From the NCBI GenBank assembly GCA_946628865.1, contig CAMOXE010000119.1, forward strand, positions 1 to 16,681: 16,681 nucleotides of DNA. The letters run 5' to 3'. Position 1 is the first letter of the stretch. Every line of letters begins with the position of its first letter. The stretch comes from an uncultured Clostridia bacterium. Lineage in GTDB: Bacteria; Bacillota; Clostridia; Christensenellales; Borkfalkiaceae. Below, piece after piece: positions 1-8,018 of this stretch. Position numbers and translations under genes: made by a program. Below the pieces are notes generated by a model. That model saw nothing but the letters and a program-made list of their open reading frames with translations. It made no database searches and was not told the DNA's origin.

Positions 1-2
1 GA

Positions 3-93
3 TATAAAATTTTACCGAACGTTTTCGGCAGTTTTCGTCATTATGCAGTCCACGCCGAGATTTTAAGGCGTTTTTTCGCTTTTTTACAATCTT
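3..93. repeat. Imperfect direct repeat, outer copy of ispE 3' end
   Basis: This 91-base stretch repeats 123-214 at an offset of 120-121 bases, with only two differences: one T fewer in the T-run near 61-64, and T instead of C next to the T-run near 80. It holds a second copy of the last ~28 codons and stop of ispE (minus strand). The missing base would put it out of frame, and it has no start codon. A unique 29-base spacer (94-122) separates the copies. Both differences sit at homopolymers near the window edge, so a misassembled contig end is as likely as a real duplication. Confidence 0.9.
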
Positions 94-122
94 GCCAACT
101 TAGAGAGGATTAAATCACGCCG

Positions 123-214
123 TATAAAATTTTACCGAACGTTTTCGGCAGTTTTCGTCATTATGCAGTCCACGCCGAGATTTTTAAGGCGTTTTTTCGC
201 CTTTTTACAATCTT
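123..214. repeat. Direct repeat, inner copy (3' end of intact ispE)
   Basis: This is the genuine copy of the repeat described at 3-93. It covers the last 28 codons of ispE on the minus strand plus nine bases beyond its stop codon. The repeat ends sharply at 214, inside the coding region. Confidence 0.9.
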
Positions 215-977
215 TTGCGGAAAGAAACAGCGAATACACGCTCGCGCCGCTACCCGTCATTGCGGTTGCGGGCGAGAGTTTTCTCATTAGCGTATACGCC
301 CTTTCGACTTCCGGATTGATGGTTTTCGCCGCGATATACAGCGCGTTTATCGCGTTTTTGCCTATTTCGGTCAAGTCTCTTTTATAAAGAGCGTTTATCA
401 TGGCGGCGACGTCTGCGGGCGGAGTTTTTTCAAGTTCGTCGTAAAGTTTATAGCATTTACCCGTATCGACGCCCGCGTCCGAAACCGAAAGCAAGACGTA
501 ATACGTCGGAATCGGCGGCAGATACTGAAGATCTCCGCCCTTCCCGCGCATTATCGCAAAAGAGCCGCGAAGTTGGAACGCCGTGTCGCTGCCGACCTTT
601 TCCGCAATCGGCTTTAAGTCCGCATTTACGCCGTAAAGCCTCTTCATAGCGGCGATTGCCCCCGCGGCGTCGGCGGAACTACCGCCCAAGCCCCCGCCGA
701 TAGGTATGCGCTTAGTTATTTTCACGTCCGCGCCCGTGGTTTTAAACTCTTCCATAAACAGTTTAATCGACTTATAGGCGTTGTTTTGCTCTATCGGCAT
801 ATTTTTAAGCGCGCCGCTCGTCTTTAAAGTTATTTTATCGTCATTGCGCTTTTTTATTTTGACGGTATCGCAAAGGGCGACTTTGACCACGACCGATTCG
901 AGGTCGTGGTAGCCGCCGTTTAAGCCCGTGATATTAAGGCATAAATTCAATTTTGCATGCGCGTTTACTTTTATCAT
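132..977 (-). CDS. ispE: 4-diphosphocytidyl-2-C-methyl-D-erythritol kinase
   Basis: IspE is a cytosolic GHMP-family kinase. It phosphorylates the 2-hydroxyl of CDP-methylerythritol with ATP, in the non-mevalonate (MEP) route to isoprenoid precursors. The 281-aa length is normal for the family. Visible motifs are the N-terminal substrate motif AKLNLCL (residues 8-14, with the conserved Lys9), the glycine-rich phosphate loop PIGGGLGGSSADAA (92-105), the catalytic-loop Asp131 in GSDTAF, and the C-terminal GHMP motif GSGASVYS. The GSDTAF loop departs from the more common GADVPF. The start follows a modest CGGGGT ribosome site and gives the canonical beginning MIKVNAHAKLNL. It lies 16 nt downstream of the sipL-like gene, a neighbour pairing I recall as common in Clostridia, and is last in the minus-strand string. 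No terminator is visible after it; the following sequence is the repeat at 3-93. Confidence 0.95.
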   Translation of the reverse strand: MIKVNAHAKLNLCLNITGLNGGYHDLESVVVKVALCDTVKIKKRNDDKITLKTSGALKNMPIEQNNAYKSIKLFMEEFKTTGADVKITKRIPIGGGLGGSSADAAGAIAAMKRLYGVNADLKPIAEKVGSDTAFQLRGSFAIMRGKGGDLQYLPPIPTYYVLLSVSDAGVDTGKCYKLYDELEKTPPADVAAMINALYKRDLTEIGKNAINALYIAAKTINPEVERAYTLMRKLSPATAMTGSGASVYSLFLSAKDCKKAKKRLKNLGVDCIMTKTAENVR

Positions 978-993
978 ATGTACCCCGTATCTT

Positions 994-2460
994 TCAGGTT
1001 TTCTGTCTGTAAATAATTATTCTGTCTTTCGCGCCGAGCGGGAAGGTAAGTTCGGGATTTAAGCGTTTTATATCCTCTTCGCTCTCGCCTAAATTTTTGG
1101 CGATCTCCCACGCGTCCTCGCCCTCGCCGGGTATATACACGGTGAGCGTCGCCGACGAGATTTCTCTCGGTTCGCCCTCGGTTATTTCGGTTATTATGGG
1201 CAGTTCTTCGACTTCAAACGCTCTGTACGCCGCCTTTACAGTGAACTCGAATTCTATACCGCCGTTTCTTATCCTAGCGGAGAAATCGGTCAGTTTTACG
1301 GATACTATCGAGATCTCTCCCGCAGCCTCCGTTTCGATATCGAAAGGCGCTTCGCTCGCCGTCGAGGTTATGCCGTTGTCGGAGTTCTGGAAAACGACGT
1401 CCGCGGCGACCGTTCCGACGATTTTTATCTTGCCGCCCTCCGCCGCGGCGGATATAAGCGATAAACGCTCGCCTATCGCGGCTATCATCTTCCCGCCGTC
1501 AGCCACCGTGCCGTCGGAGACGGCTATTACCTTTTCGCTAAAGACGTATTGTCCTAAAAATTTCGGAATATCCGCTTTTTCGCGCTTTAATTTCAAAAAC
1601 TCGGTCTTGCTGTACGCGTCTGAAACGAGCGGCACGGATACGCTTTCCACAGCCTCGCCGGAAAAGCCGAGCGTTATTTTTATCGACACGCCGCTCTTCG
1701 CCTTTGCCTCGTCCGCCGAGACCTTTACCGCCACGCGCTTTATTTCGACCGTCCCGAGCGCACGCATATCGGGCAGAGCGCCGACGTTTTCAAGTTCGTA
1801 TCTGAACGGTATCGTCCTCTTTTCTTTTATAATTCCGCCGCCGTCCGAAAGCGGTAAAAAGCCGAGCGAAATATACGCTTCGCCGTCGAACGCCACCGCG
1901 GATATACCGCAGGTCAGTTCGTTTAAAACCGCGGTTTCGCTGTGAGTCAACACTTCGGAAACGGCGTAACCGAGTTCAAATTCGTCCTCTATATCGAGCG
2001 TTCCTTCGCTCACGCCCGTATACGAATCTACGTCCTTGGAAAACTCCTTTACGAAAAAGCCTTCGCCGCCGGATAAAGCGGTTTTGTTGTCGGTCTTTTC
2101 CGCCTCGCCTTTAAATACGACGTTGGCTTTAAAAGTATATCCGTCCGCCGACGCGACCGCGCGGGCGTCCTCCGCCCTCGCGCTTACCGAGGCGTTCCCG
2201 AGCGGAATCTTTGCCGACACCTCCGCCAACGCCTCGGATTTCTTATATCCGTCCTCAGTCAGATACACGAAACGAAACGCCACTTTCGCGCTTACCGCCG
2301 TTTCGTTTTCGCCCTTTTCTTTAGATACTATATAAGCCTCGGCGTATACCGATATCGGCTTTTTCGCCTCGAACGAAAGCGGCGACGACACTTCAACCGA
2401 TTGCTTAACTTCCGCGCTCACCTTTTTCACGCGCATAACGGAATTGAATTCGGGTTGCAT
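994..2460 (-). CDS. SipL-like spore morphogenesis protein (DUF3794 repeats + C-terminal LysM)
   Basis: This 488-aa protein has repeated beta-rich modules of the DUF3794 type and a C-terminal LysM-like domain (about residues 440-488: VYIPGEGEDAWEIAKNLG, then LNPEL and a final IIIYRQ strand). The best DUF3794 match is around residues 270-330, with VSVPLVSDAYSKTEF and the FLGQYVFSEKVIAVSDG segment. This is the layout of Clostridioides difficile SipL, which joins the SpoIVA coat-assembly ATPase on the forespore surface, so a role in spore coat assembly is likely. It has no signal peptide or membrane span, as expected for a mother-cell cytoplasmic protein. The start ATG follows a perfect AGGAGGT at 5-nt spacing. 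Upstream lie an inverted repeat covering the start codon (2447-2503) and a possible SigE-type promoter. Function is by family analogy; some Clostridia keep such genes without proven sporulation. Confidence 0.8.
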   Translation of the reverse strand: MQPEFNSVMRVKKVSAEVKQSVEVSSPLSFEAKKPISVYAEAYIVSKEKGENETAVSAKVAFRFVYLTEDGYKKSEALAEVSAKIPLGNASVSARAEDARAVASADGYTFKANVVFKGEAEKTDNKTALSGGEGFFVKEFSKDVDSYTGVSEGTLDIEDEFELGYAVSEVLTHSETAVLNELTCGISAVAFDGEAYISLGFLPLSDGGGIIKEKRTIPFRYELENVGALPDMRALGTVEIKRVAVKVSADEAKAKSGVSIKITLGFSGEAVESVSVPLVSDAYSKTEFLKLKREKADIPKFLGQYVFSEKVIAVSDGTVADGGKMIAAIGERLSLISAAAEGGKIKIVGTVAADVVFQNSDNGITSTASEAPFDIETEAAGEISIVSVKLTDFSARIRNGGIEFEFTVKAAYRAFEVEELPIITEITEGEPREISSATLTVYIPGEGEDAWEIAKNLGESEEDIKRLNPELTFPLGAKDRIIIYRQKT

Positions 2461-2503
2461 AATTTACCTCCTGTTTTCTGTAAAAATATATGCAGCCCGA
2501 ATT
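2447..2503 (-). promoter_or_regulatory. Inverted repeat enclosing the sipL start codon and ribosome site
   Basis: Arm 2489-2503 and arm 2447-2461 are reverse complements at 14 of 15 positions (single mismatch 2455/2495). In minus-strand RNA this gives 8 bp, a C-A mismatch and 6 bp, closing a 27-nt loop. The AUG (2460-2458) lies in the 3' arm and the AGGAGGU site (2472-2466) in the loop. Such a fold should hinder translation of any transcript that begins upstream of 2503. Read on the plus strand, the distal arm looks like an inverted copy of the gene's own start (ATGCAGCCCGAATT against ATGCAACCCGAATT). Confidence 0.6.
2466..2472 (-). promoter_or_regulatory. Strong ribosome binding site of the sipL-like gene
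   Basis: The site reads AGGAGGT on the minus strand, five bases before the ATG at 2460-2458. It is the best Shine-Dalgarno match in the window and fixes the start of the sipL-like gene. Confidence 0.85.
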
Positions 2504-2511
2504 ATTTTTAT
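2485..2511 (-). promoter_or_regulatory. Possible sporulation (SigE-like) promoter for the sipL-like gene
   Basis: On the minus strand, ATA (2511-2509) is followed by 16 bases and CATATATT (2492-2485). This resembles the SigE pattern ATA, N16-18, CATACAnT at most but not all positions. Its start point would be near 2478, downstream of the distal arm of the inverted repeat. The region is AT-rich and the motif is weak, so this rests largely on gene context. Confidence 0.3.
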
Positions 2512-3962
2512 TACTTCTTTATCCAAACGCCTGGATTTAAGGTGAGAAGTAACGGGTAAATCTCAAGCCTGCCGAGCAGCATAGAGAGCGATAAGACCAT
2601 CTTTGAAAACACGGAATAGTTCGCAAAAGTTCCGCCGCCCGCTATATTGTCGTATAAAGGACCTATATTGTTAAAACAAGACGCGGCAGCCGTAAAATTA
2701 GCCTCAAACGAAAAAGCGCGTTCAAAAGACAACAACAGAACTATGACTATAAACGAAACCGTATACACGGCGAGATAATTGCCTACGCCGCCGAGCGTCG
2801 CCTCGTCCACTCTCTTATCCTCGAACTTGACTATAGACGCGGTACGAGGATGGAGCGAGCGACGGAATTCGTTGCCGAGTTTTTTAAGTAAAATTATAAC
2901 TCTCGAAACCTTAAACCCGCCCGCGGTAGAGCCTGCGCAACTGCCTATAAACATCAAAAGTATAAGCACGGCTTTCGCTATGGGTGCGTTCCAGAGCGTA
3001 AAGTCCGCGGTGGTATAGCCCGTCGTGGTCATAATGGAAGAAGTCTGGAAAACCGCGAGGCGCAAAGCGTCTGAAAAGTTTTCGTAAAGCGGGTAAATAC
3101 CGTATAGCACGAGCGCGGCGGAGATAACGAAGAGCGCGAGATAAAATCTGAGTTCTCCGCTTTTAAACGCAGTCTTGTATTTCCTTATCAATATTAAATA
3201 ATACAAGTTGAAGTTTACGCCGAAAAGGAGCATAAACACCGCTATAACCCACTGAATATAGTGATTATAACCGGCTATACTGTCATTGTTTATACTGAAC
3301 CCGCCCGTTCCCGCCGTGCCGAAAGCGTGTATAACGCTGTCGTAGAGCGGCATTCCGCCTAAAAGCAGAAATATTATAAGCAACGCCGTCAGTCCTATAT
3401 ATATTATGTATAGTATCTTCGCGGTGTCCCTCGCGCGCGGAACGAGTTTGTCGACGATAGGTCCCGGCATTTCGGCGCGGAGGATATTCATAGACCTGTC
3501 GGGCGAGCGCGAAAGGATAGCCATAACGAACACCAAAACGCCCATGCCGCCTATCCAATGAGTGAAACTGCGCCAGAACAGCACGCCCCTGCCAAGACTT
3601 TCTATATCGCGTAATATGGTAGCGCCTGTCGTCGTAAATCCGCTTACAGTCTCGAAAAGAGCGTCGGTATACGACGGAATATCCCCGCTTAAAACGAAGG
3701 GCAGCGCGCCTATAAGCGAAACCGCTATCCAGCAAAGAGAAACGATGATAAGCCCCTCTTTAGCGTATATACGGCGGTCGCGTTTTTTCATAAAAAGAAC
3801 GAGCGCTCCGCCGATGCTCGCGGCGATCGCCGCCGATACGGCGAAACAGAGAAGGGAAAACCATTCGAGATATACGGCGCATACCGCCATGGGCAAGATA
3901 AGGAGCATCGCCTCGATTATAAGCACCTGCCCGACGGTATATAGTATCATTTTGTAATTCAT
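2511..3962 (-). CDS. trkH: Trk/Ktr-type potassium uptake channel subunit
   Basis: TrkH is the membrane pore of a potassium uptake system, gated by the cytoplasmic TrkA ring. The 483-aa protein is hydrophobic throughout and shows the four pore-loop repeats of the SKT superfamily: FTTTGATI (about 109-116), GTAGTGGFS (215-223), TTTGYTTADF (312-321) and NNIGPLYD (431-438). The filter glycines are Gly113, Gly218, Gly316 and Gly434. The family signature GSCAGSTAGGFK (340-351) and the SFTHWIGGMG segment (132-141) are also present. Length is normal. The start ATG overlaps the trkA stop (ATGA), with GAGGA upstream at 6-nt spacing, so the two subunits are translationally coupled. Whether the system is sodium-coupled like Ktr or proton-linked cannot be told from the sequence. 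Confidence 0.95.
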   Translation of the reverse strand: MNYKMILYTVGQVLIIEAMLLILPMAVCAVYLEWFSLLCFAVSAAIAASIGGALVLFMKKRDRRIYAKEGLIIVSLCWIAVSLIGALPFVLSGDIPSYTDALFETVSGFTTTGATILRDIESLGRGVLFWRSFTHWIGGMGVLVFVMAILSRSPDRSMNILRAEMPGPIVDKLVPRARDTAKILYIIYIGLTALLIIFLLLGGMPLYDSVIHAFGTAGTGGFSINNDSIAGYNHYIQWVIAVFMLLFGVNFNLYYLILIRKYKTAFKSGELRFYLALFVISAALVLYGIYPLYENFSDALRLAVFQTSSIMTTTGYTTADFTLWNAPIAKAVLILLMFIGSCAGSTAGGFKVSRVIILLKKLGNEFRRSLHPRTASIVKFEDKRVDEATLGGVGNYLAVYTVSFIVIVLLLSFERAFSFEANFTAAASCFNNIGPLYDNIAGGGTFANYSVFSKMVLSLSMLLGRLEIYPLLLTLNPGVWIKK

Positions 3963-5329
3963 ACGCGTTCCTCGATTATGTCGGCGAGGTCGTACACTTT
4001 CTCGCCGGCGGCTACGACTATTACCTTGTCGCCGGATCGTATCACGTCGTCGCCGGACGGAATTATCGTTTCAGTTCCGCGGACTATGCCCGCAAGCAAC
4101 GTGTCCTTTCTGAATTTCACGTCTTTTAAAGGCACGTCGACGTACTCGAAGTCCTGCAGGATATTGAATTCGAGCGCCTCGGCGTCGCCGTTCATTATGC
4201 GATACAAGGTCTCGACCGTGCTGCCCTCCGAGTTTTCGAGCGCCCGCGCGTACTGCACCATGGCGTCGGCGACTATCTTTTTCGGCGAAACTATGCTGTC
4301 AAGCCCGAGTTTTTCGGCTATCGAATAGAGTTCTTCGCCGTTGACTTTGGAAACCACTTTATGCACGTTTTGGGATATAGCATAGAAAGATATTAAAATA
4401 TTTTCTTCGTCCTTACCCGTAAGCGCAACGAAAGCGTCGCTGCCGGATATTCCCTCTTCCTGTAAAATCTCCTGGTCTATGCCGTTGCCGTGGATAACCG
4501 TTACCTCCGGCAATTCTTCCAAAAACTCTTCGCAGCGTTTTCGGTCCTGTTCGATTATCTTTACGGATATTCTGCTTTCGGTTAAAAGTTTAGCCAGATA
4601 GTAAGACGTCTTGCCTCCGCCGGTTATTATGACGTTTCTTATAGGTTTATTTATAACGCCGAGGGCTTTCAAAATCTTCTGGGTATCTCTGCCGGAGGCG
4701 ATAACGCCTATTCTGTCGCCGCTTTTTAAGCGGAAATTACCTTGCGGAATATAAAATTTGTCGTCGCGGCTGACGGCGCAAACGAGAAATTTTTCCTTGA
4801 CCTTTTTTCTCAGTTCTATGAGCGAAACTCCGTCTAAGGGACTGTCCTCTCTCAAAATCAAGCCGAGCATCTCGAAACGGTGGCGACTGAACATCTCAAC
4901 GCTCGTCGCCGACGGAGTCTTTAAAACATTATAGATCGCCGTAGCCGTCATATACTCCGGGTTTATCGCGAGCGATAAATCTATCTGCGTTTTTATAAAG
5001 TTAAGGCTCTCGCCGTTGTTGTTTTCGGTGTCTCGTATTCTCGCGACGGTATGCTTGGCGCCCATCTTCTTCGCGGCAAAACACGAGAGCATATTTATCT
5101 CGTCAAAGTTCGTCACCGCGATAAATAAATCCGCGTTCTTTACGCCCGCCTCGCCGAGTTTTATATAATCCGTAGCGTTGCCGCACACGCCCATTACGTC
5201 GTATATGCCGACCACTTCTTCAACGACCTTTCCGTCGTTATCCATCGCGACGAGATTATGTTTTTCTTCGGACAAAGACGAAAGTATCTTTCTGCCTATC
5301 TTGCCGCATCCCACAACCACTATGTTCAT
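3959..5329 (-). CDS. trkA: Potassium uptake regulatory subunit TrkA (two RCK units)
   Basis: TrkA is the peripheral cytoplasmic regulator of TrkH. It forms a ring that binds adenine nucleotides and gates the channel. The 456-aa protein holds two tandem RCK_N plus RCK_C units. The first begins VVVGCGKIG (residues 4-12), with the acidic nucleotide ribose ligand in VAMDND near Asp30. The second begins VIITGGGKTSYYLAK (233-247), with Glu260 in KIIEQDR as the equivalent residue. RCK_C (TrkA_C) portions lie at about 140-222 and 370-456. Two units in one chain fit classical TrkA rather than the shorter, single-unit KtrA. The start follows AGAGGT, which overlaps the yfhO-like stop codon, and only 13 nt separate the genes. 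The 3' end overlaps trkH by four bases. Confidence 0.95.
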   Translation of the reverse strand: MNIVVVGCGKIGRKILSSLSEEKHNLVAMDNDGKVVEEVVGIYDVMGVCGNATDYIKLGEAGVKNADLFIAVTNFDEINMLSCFAAKKMGAKHTVARIRDTENNNGESLNFIKTQIDLSLAINPEYMTATAIYNVLKTPSATSVEMFSRHRFEMLGLILREDSPLDGVSLIELRKKVKEKFLVCAVSRDDKFYIPQGNFRLKSGDRIGVIASGRDTQKILKALGVINKPIRNVIITGGGKTSYYLAKLLTESRISVKIIEQDRKRCEEFLEELPEVTVIHGNGIDQEILQEEGISGSDAFVALTGKDEENILISFYAISQNVHKVVSKVNGEELYSIAEKLGLDSIVSPKKIVADAMVQYARALENSEGSTVETLYRIMNGDAEALEFNILQDFEYVDVPLKDVKFRKDTLLAGIVRGTETIIPSGDDVIRSGDKVIVVAAGEKVYDLADIIEERV

Positions 5330-5342
5330 AAAAGTTTACCTC

Positions 5343-8018
5343 TTACAATAGACCGATTATTTTGACGATATATATCCCGAGCGGAAACGCCGCGAAAAAC
5401 AGCGCCGCCCCCGCCGCGACGGCATACGCCGCGACGCCTATCGCCTTTTCGAGTTTTGAATAAATTTCTTTGCGCCTTAAAACGATTATAGCCGCCGCCG
5501 AAACAAATCCGAAAATAAGACCTGCGGCGATATACTTAAAGTACGGCGAAACGTACTTTATCTTCACTTCGTTTTCGCCCTCGACAAGCGGAATCACGAT
5601 GAAATCCGCAAAATTTTCTTCGGGTTTTACGTCTTTTCCGTTTACCGTGATTTTATAGCCTTCTATATCCGCGAAACCGAGATAGAGTTTCTCGCCCCTT
5701 TCGGCGATTATTTTATCCGGAATTATTATCTCGTTCCGTCCGAGGTCGTAATTTACGGCTTTGGCTTTCAGTTTATCGCGCAAGAGTTCTATTTTCGATC
5801 GCGTTATCGCCGCGACGTGAAAATGCGCCTCTACGTCTTTCGCGCTCAGCGCCGAGAGTTCGGAAGTCAAAGTCACGCTGCGCGTTCCGCCGCTTTCCAG
5901 ATATTGATACGCGCCATACTCGGGTATCGGATTTTTCGAGTTTAAAAACTTGACGCGCATTTCGCTCGGGAAATCGTTATACTGCCAATACTCCGAATTT
6001 GCGGGAATGGTATACGTTACTTTGACGTTGCCCTCATCTTCGGTAAATTTAAGCGGCAATTCTTCCAAGCCCCTTTCGCCGCCGGAGAGATATTCGTATA
6101 TCTTTTCTATCTTCTCGACCGGGTTTAAGTCCCCGTCCTCGCCCGTTTCGCCCGTTATCAGCGCGGCGACGGGAAAGGCGAGAGTGTTTCTGTAAACCGT
6201 GTACGGACCGACGGTTATATCCGTTTCTGTCAAGACGCTCGAAATCGCGTTTGATTTATCCGCTTTTTTATAAACGACGTAGTCGTAACCCAAAAGCGCG
6301 TCGGACAGCACCCCGCCGCCGTTAGACCTCGAACTGTTCGTGCCGTTGCCGCGATACTTAAACAGTGCGGGAAGATACAGGTTTTTCTCGTCCGCCATCG
6401 AACTGAACAGTCCGCAGGCGTAATACCTCGCCATTATCGGCGAATTTGCGGAAACGTAATAATCGTAACTCTTTATCCTGGCGTATTTATCGCCGTACCT
6501 TTCGGTTATTTCGGAGTTTATTTCGGCGTAGCGCTTTATATTTTCGTAACTTCCGCCCTGTCTGTCGCCTTTAACCAGCGCCGCGACGTTAAAAGAGGAG
6601 CAGGCAATAGCGACCACACACGCCACCGCCGCCCCGCCGCGGATATTTATCAGTCTGAACTTAAACAGCAGTGTGACCGCGGTAAAGACGACGACCGTTA
6701 TTCCGAATAATATCGCCGTTCCTTCCAAGCCGCCCTCAGAGTGCGCAAACGCCGGGAAATACGAAGCGAACGCCTTATTCTCTTCAAATTTTCCGTTTAA
6801 AATATAGTTGAATAGCCTTGCGAGCGAAAGCGCCGCTACGCCTGAAAGCAAAATACATATCGCCGTAAATATGCCCGTCTTTACGGACTTTACGCTTTCC
6901 CTCGGCGCTTTGAAAATCTCGTTCGTCTCTCTTGCCGCCGTAACGAAAAACAGTATCCCCGTCAAAAACCCGAAACGGAGCGCGTAACTGTTATACGAGC
7001 CGAAATTCAGCAAAAGCATGCTTTCGTCAATGACGCACGGAAACAGCGAAACGCATACGGCAACGAACAAAAACAAAGTCGTCTTGTCTTTTTTCAGCCC
7101 CCGCGCAAAATGCTTTATCGACAGAAAGATAAACGCGCCGTCGACTAAAATATAAGTAAATTTTCTGTAAAGGTGTTCGTAATCGATTATTTTTACGTCA
7201 AACACTTTGTCGAACATCCCAGTGTTTCTGCCCGCTTTCAAATATGCGTAAAGTGACGGAACGAGCAGCGGCAAAGCCGTTGCTATCGCCAAAGCGAACG
7301 CCATGGCGAGTTCGGCGGCTTTTTTCGTCTTTTCGCCACTTTTAACGCAAATCAGTATATACAGAATACAAATCGGGAAAATCAAAAAGAACGAAAAACA
7401 CGTTATCGAAAAGCAAGTGTATATGCAAAGCGCCAACGATACCGCGAGCGTCTTTATACCCTTGCCTTCGGCGAATTTTATAAATCCGTCAACCAGAATA
7501 GGCATATAGATCATCAGATCCACCCAATTCATATAGGTGTTTGAAACGTAGAAGTATCCGCCGAGGGCGTATAAAACTCCGAACGCCGAAACCACATATT
7601 CGGGTACGTTTTTGAAACGCTTTTTTATAAGCCAAGCGGAAGTTATCGCCGAACATACCGCCTTTAGCGGCAATACGAAACTTACCATTTTAAGCGAGCC
7701 GTATCTCCCCGCCACAAGGAACAAAAACGTGAACGGACTTACGCTTGAAAAAGCGAGTATTCCGAAAACGTCCATACCCCGCCCGACGTAAAAAGTATGG
7801 AAAAGCCCGCTCGTGCCGTCGAGTACCGAAAAATAGTGTTCGAGATACGGACAGACCTGCGCAAGTTGGTCGTAACTTGCCATTACCGCGCTGCCGAACG
7901 GAAATATATCGAAAAGCGCCTGCGAAACGGCGAAAAATATGATTATTATCGCCGCCGCGGCAAAATACGAGTAATTCTTTCGTAAAAATATTAAAGTTTT
8001 ACTCTTCTTCAAATCCAT
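5343..8018 (-). CDS. YfhO-family multi-pass membrane protein
   Basis: This 891-aa integral membrane protein resembles the YfhO family, GT-C-like proteins needed for glycosyl modification of teichoic acids in some Bacillales. The first span is about residues 17-38. A loop follows with Asp50-Gln51 in MASYDQLAQVCPYLEHY, the usual position of the acidic GT-C residue. About a dozen spans run to near residue 490. A large extracytoplasmic beta-rich region occupies about 500-830, and two spans close the protein (about 837-857 and 868-889). Length is normal for the family. It starts at a TAATG overlap with the ychF stop and has no clear ribosome site of its own, so it is probably coupled to ychF translation. 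The substrate is unknown: teichoic acid, another envelope polymer and a cytoplasmic-facing sugar lipid all remain possible. Confidence 0.85.
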   Translation of the reverse strand: MDLKKSKTLIFLRKNYSYFAAAAIIIIFFAVSQALFDIFPFGSAVMASYDQLAQVCPYLEHYFSVLDGTSGLFHTFYVGRGMDVFGILAFSSVSPFTFLFLVAGRYGSLKMVSFVLPLKAVCSAITSAWLIKKRFKNVPEYVVSAFGVLYALGGYFYVSNTYMNWVDLMIYMPILVDGFIKFAEGKGIKTLAVSLALCIYTCFSITCFSFFLIFPICILYILICVKSGEKTKKAAELAMAFALAIATALPLLVPSLYAYLKAGRNTGMFDKVFDVKIIDYEHLYRKFTYILVDGAFIFLSIKHFARGLKKDKTTLFLFVAVCVSLFPCVIDESMLLLNFGSYNSYALRFGFLTGILFFVTAARETNEIFKAPRESVKSVKTGIFTAICILLSGVAALSLARLFNYILNGKFEENKAFASYFPAFAHSEGGLEGTAILFGITVVVFTAVTLLFKFRLINIRGGAAVACVVAIACSSFNVAALVKGDRQGGSYENIKRYAEINSEITERYGDKYARIKSYDYYVSANSPIMARYYACGLFSSMADEKNLYLPALFKYRGNGTNSSRSNGGGVLSDALLGYDYVVYKKADKSNAISSVLTETDITVGPYTVYRNTLAFPVAALITGETGEDGDLNPVEKIEKIYEYLSGGERGLEELPLKFTEDEGNVKVTYTIPANSEYWQYNDFPSEMRVKFLNSKNPIPEYGAYQYLESGGTRSVTLTSELSALSAKDVEAHFHVAAITRSKIELLRDKLKAKAVNYDLGRNEIIIPDKIIAERGEKLYLGFADIEGYKITVNGKDVKPEENFADFIVIPLVEGENEVKIKYVSPYFKYIAAGLIFGFVSAAAIIVLRRKEIYSKLEKAIGVAAYAVAAGAALFFAAFPLGIYIVKIIGLL

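Noticed and set aside
1097..1945. Plus-strand open frame of 282 codons across the sipL-like gene
   Set aside because: It is antisense to a well-supported gene, rich in Ser/Thr/Pro as expected from mirrored codons, with no ribosome site or recognisable domain.
3283..3735. Minus-strand open frame of 150 codons in a second frame of trkH
   Set aside because: TrkH in the main frame has all pore motifs; the alternative frame is Arg/Tyr-rich with no family features.
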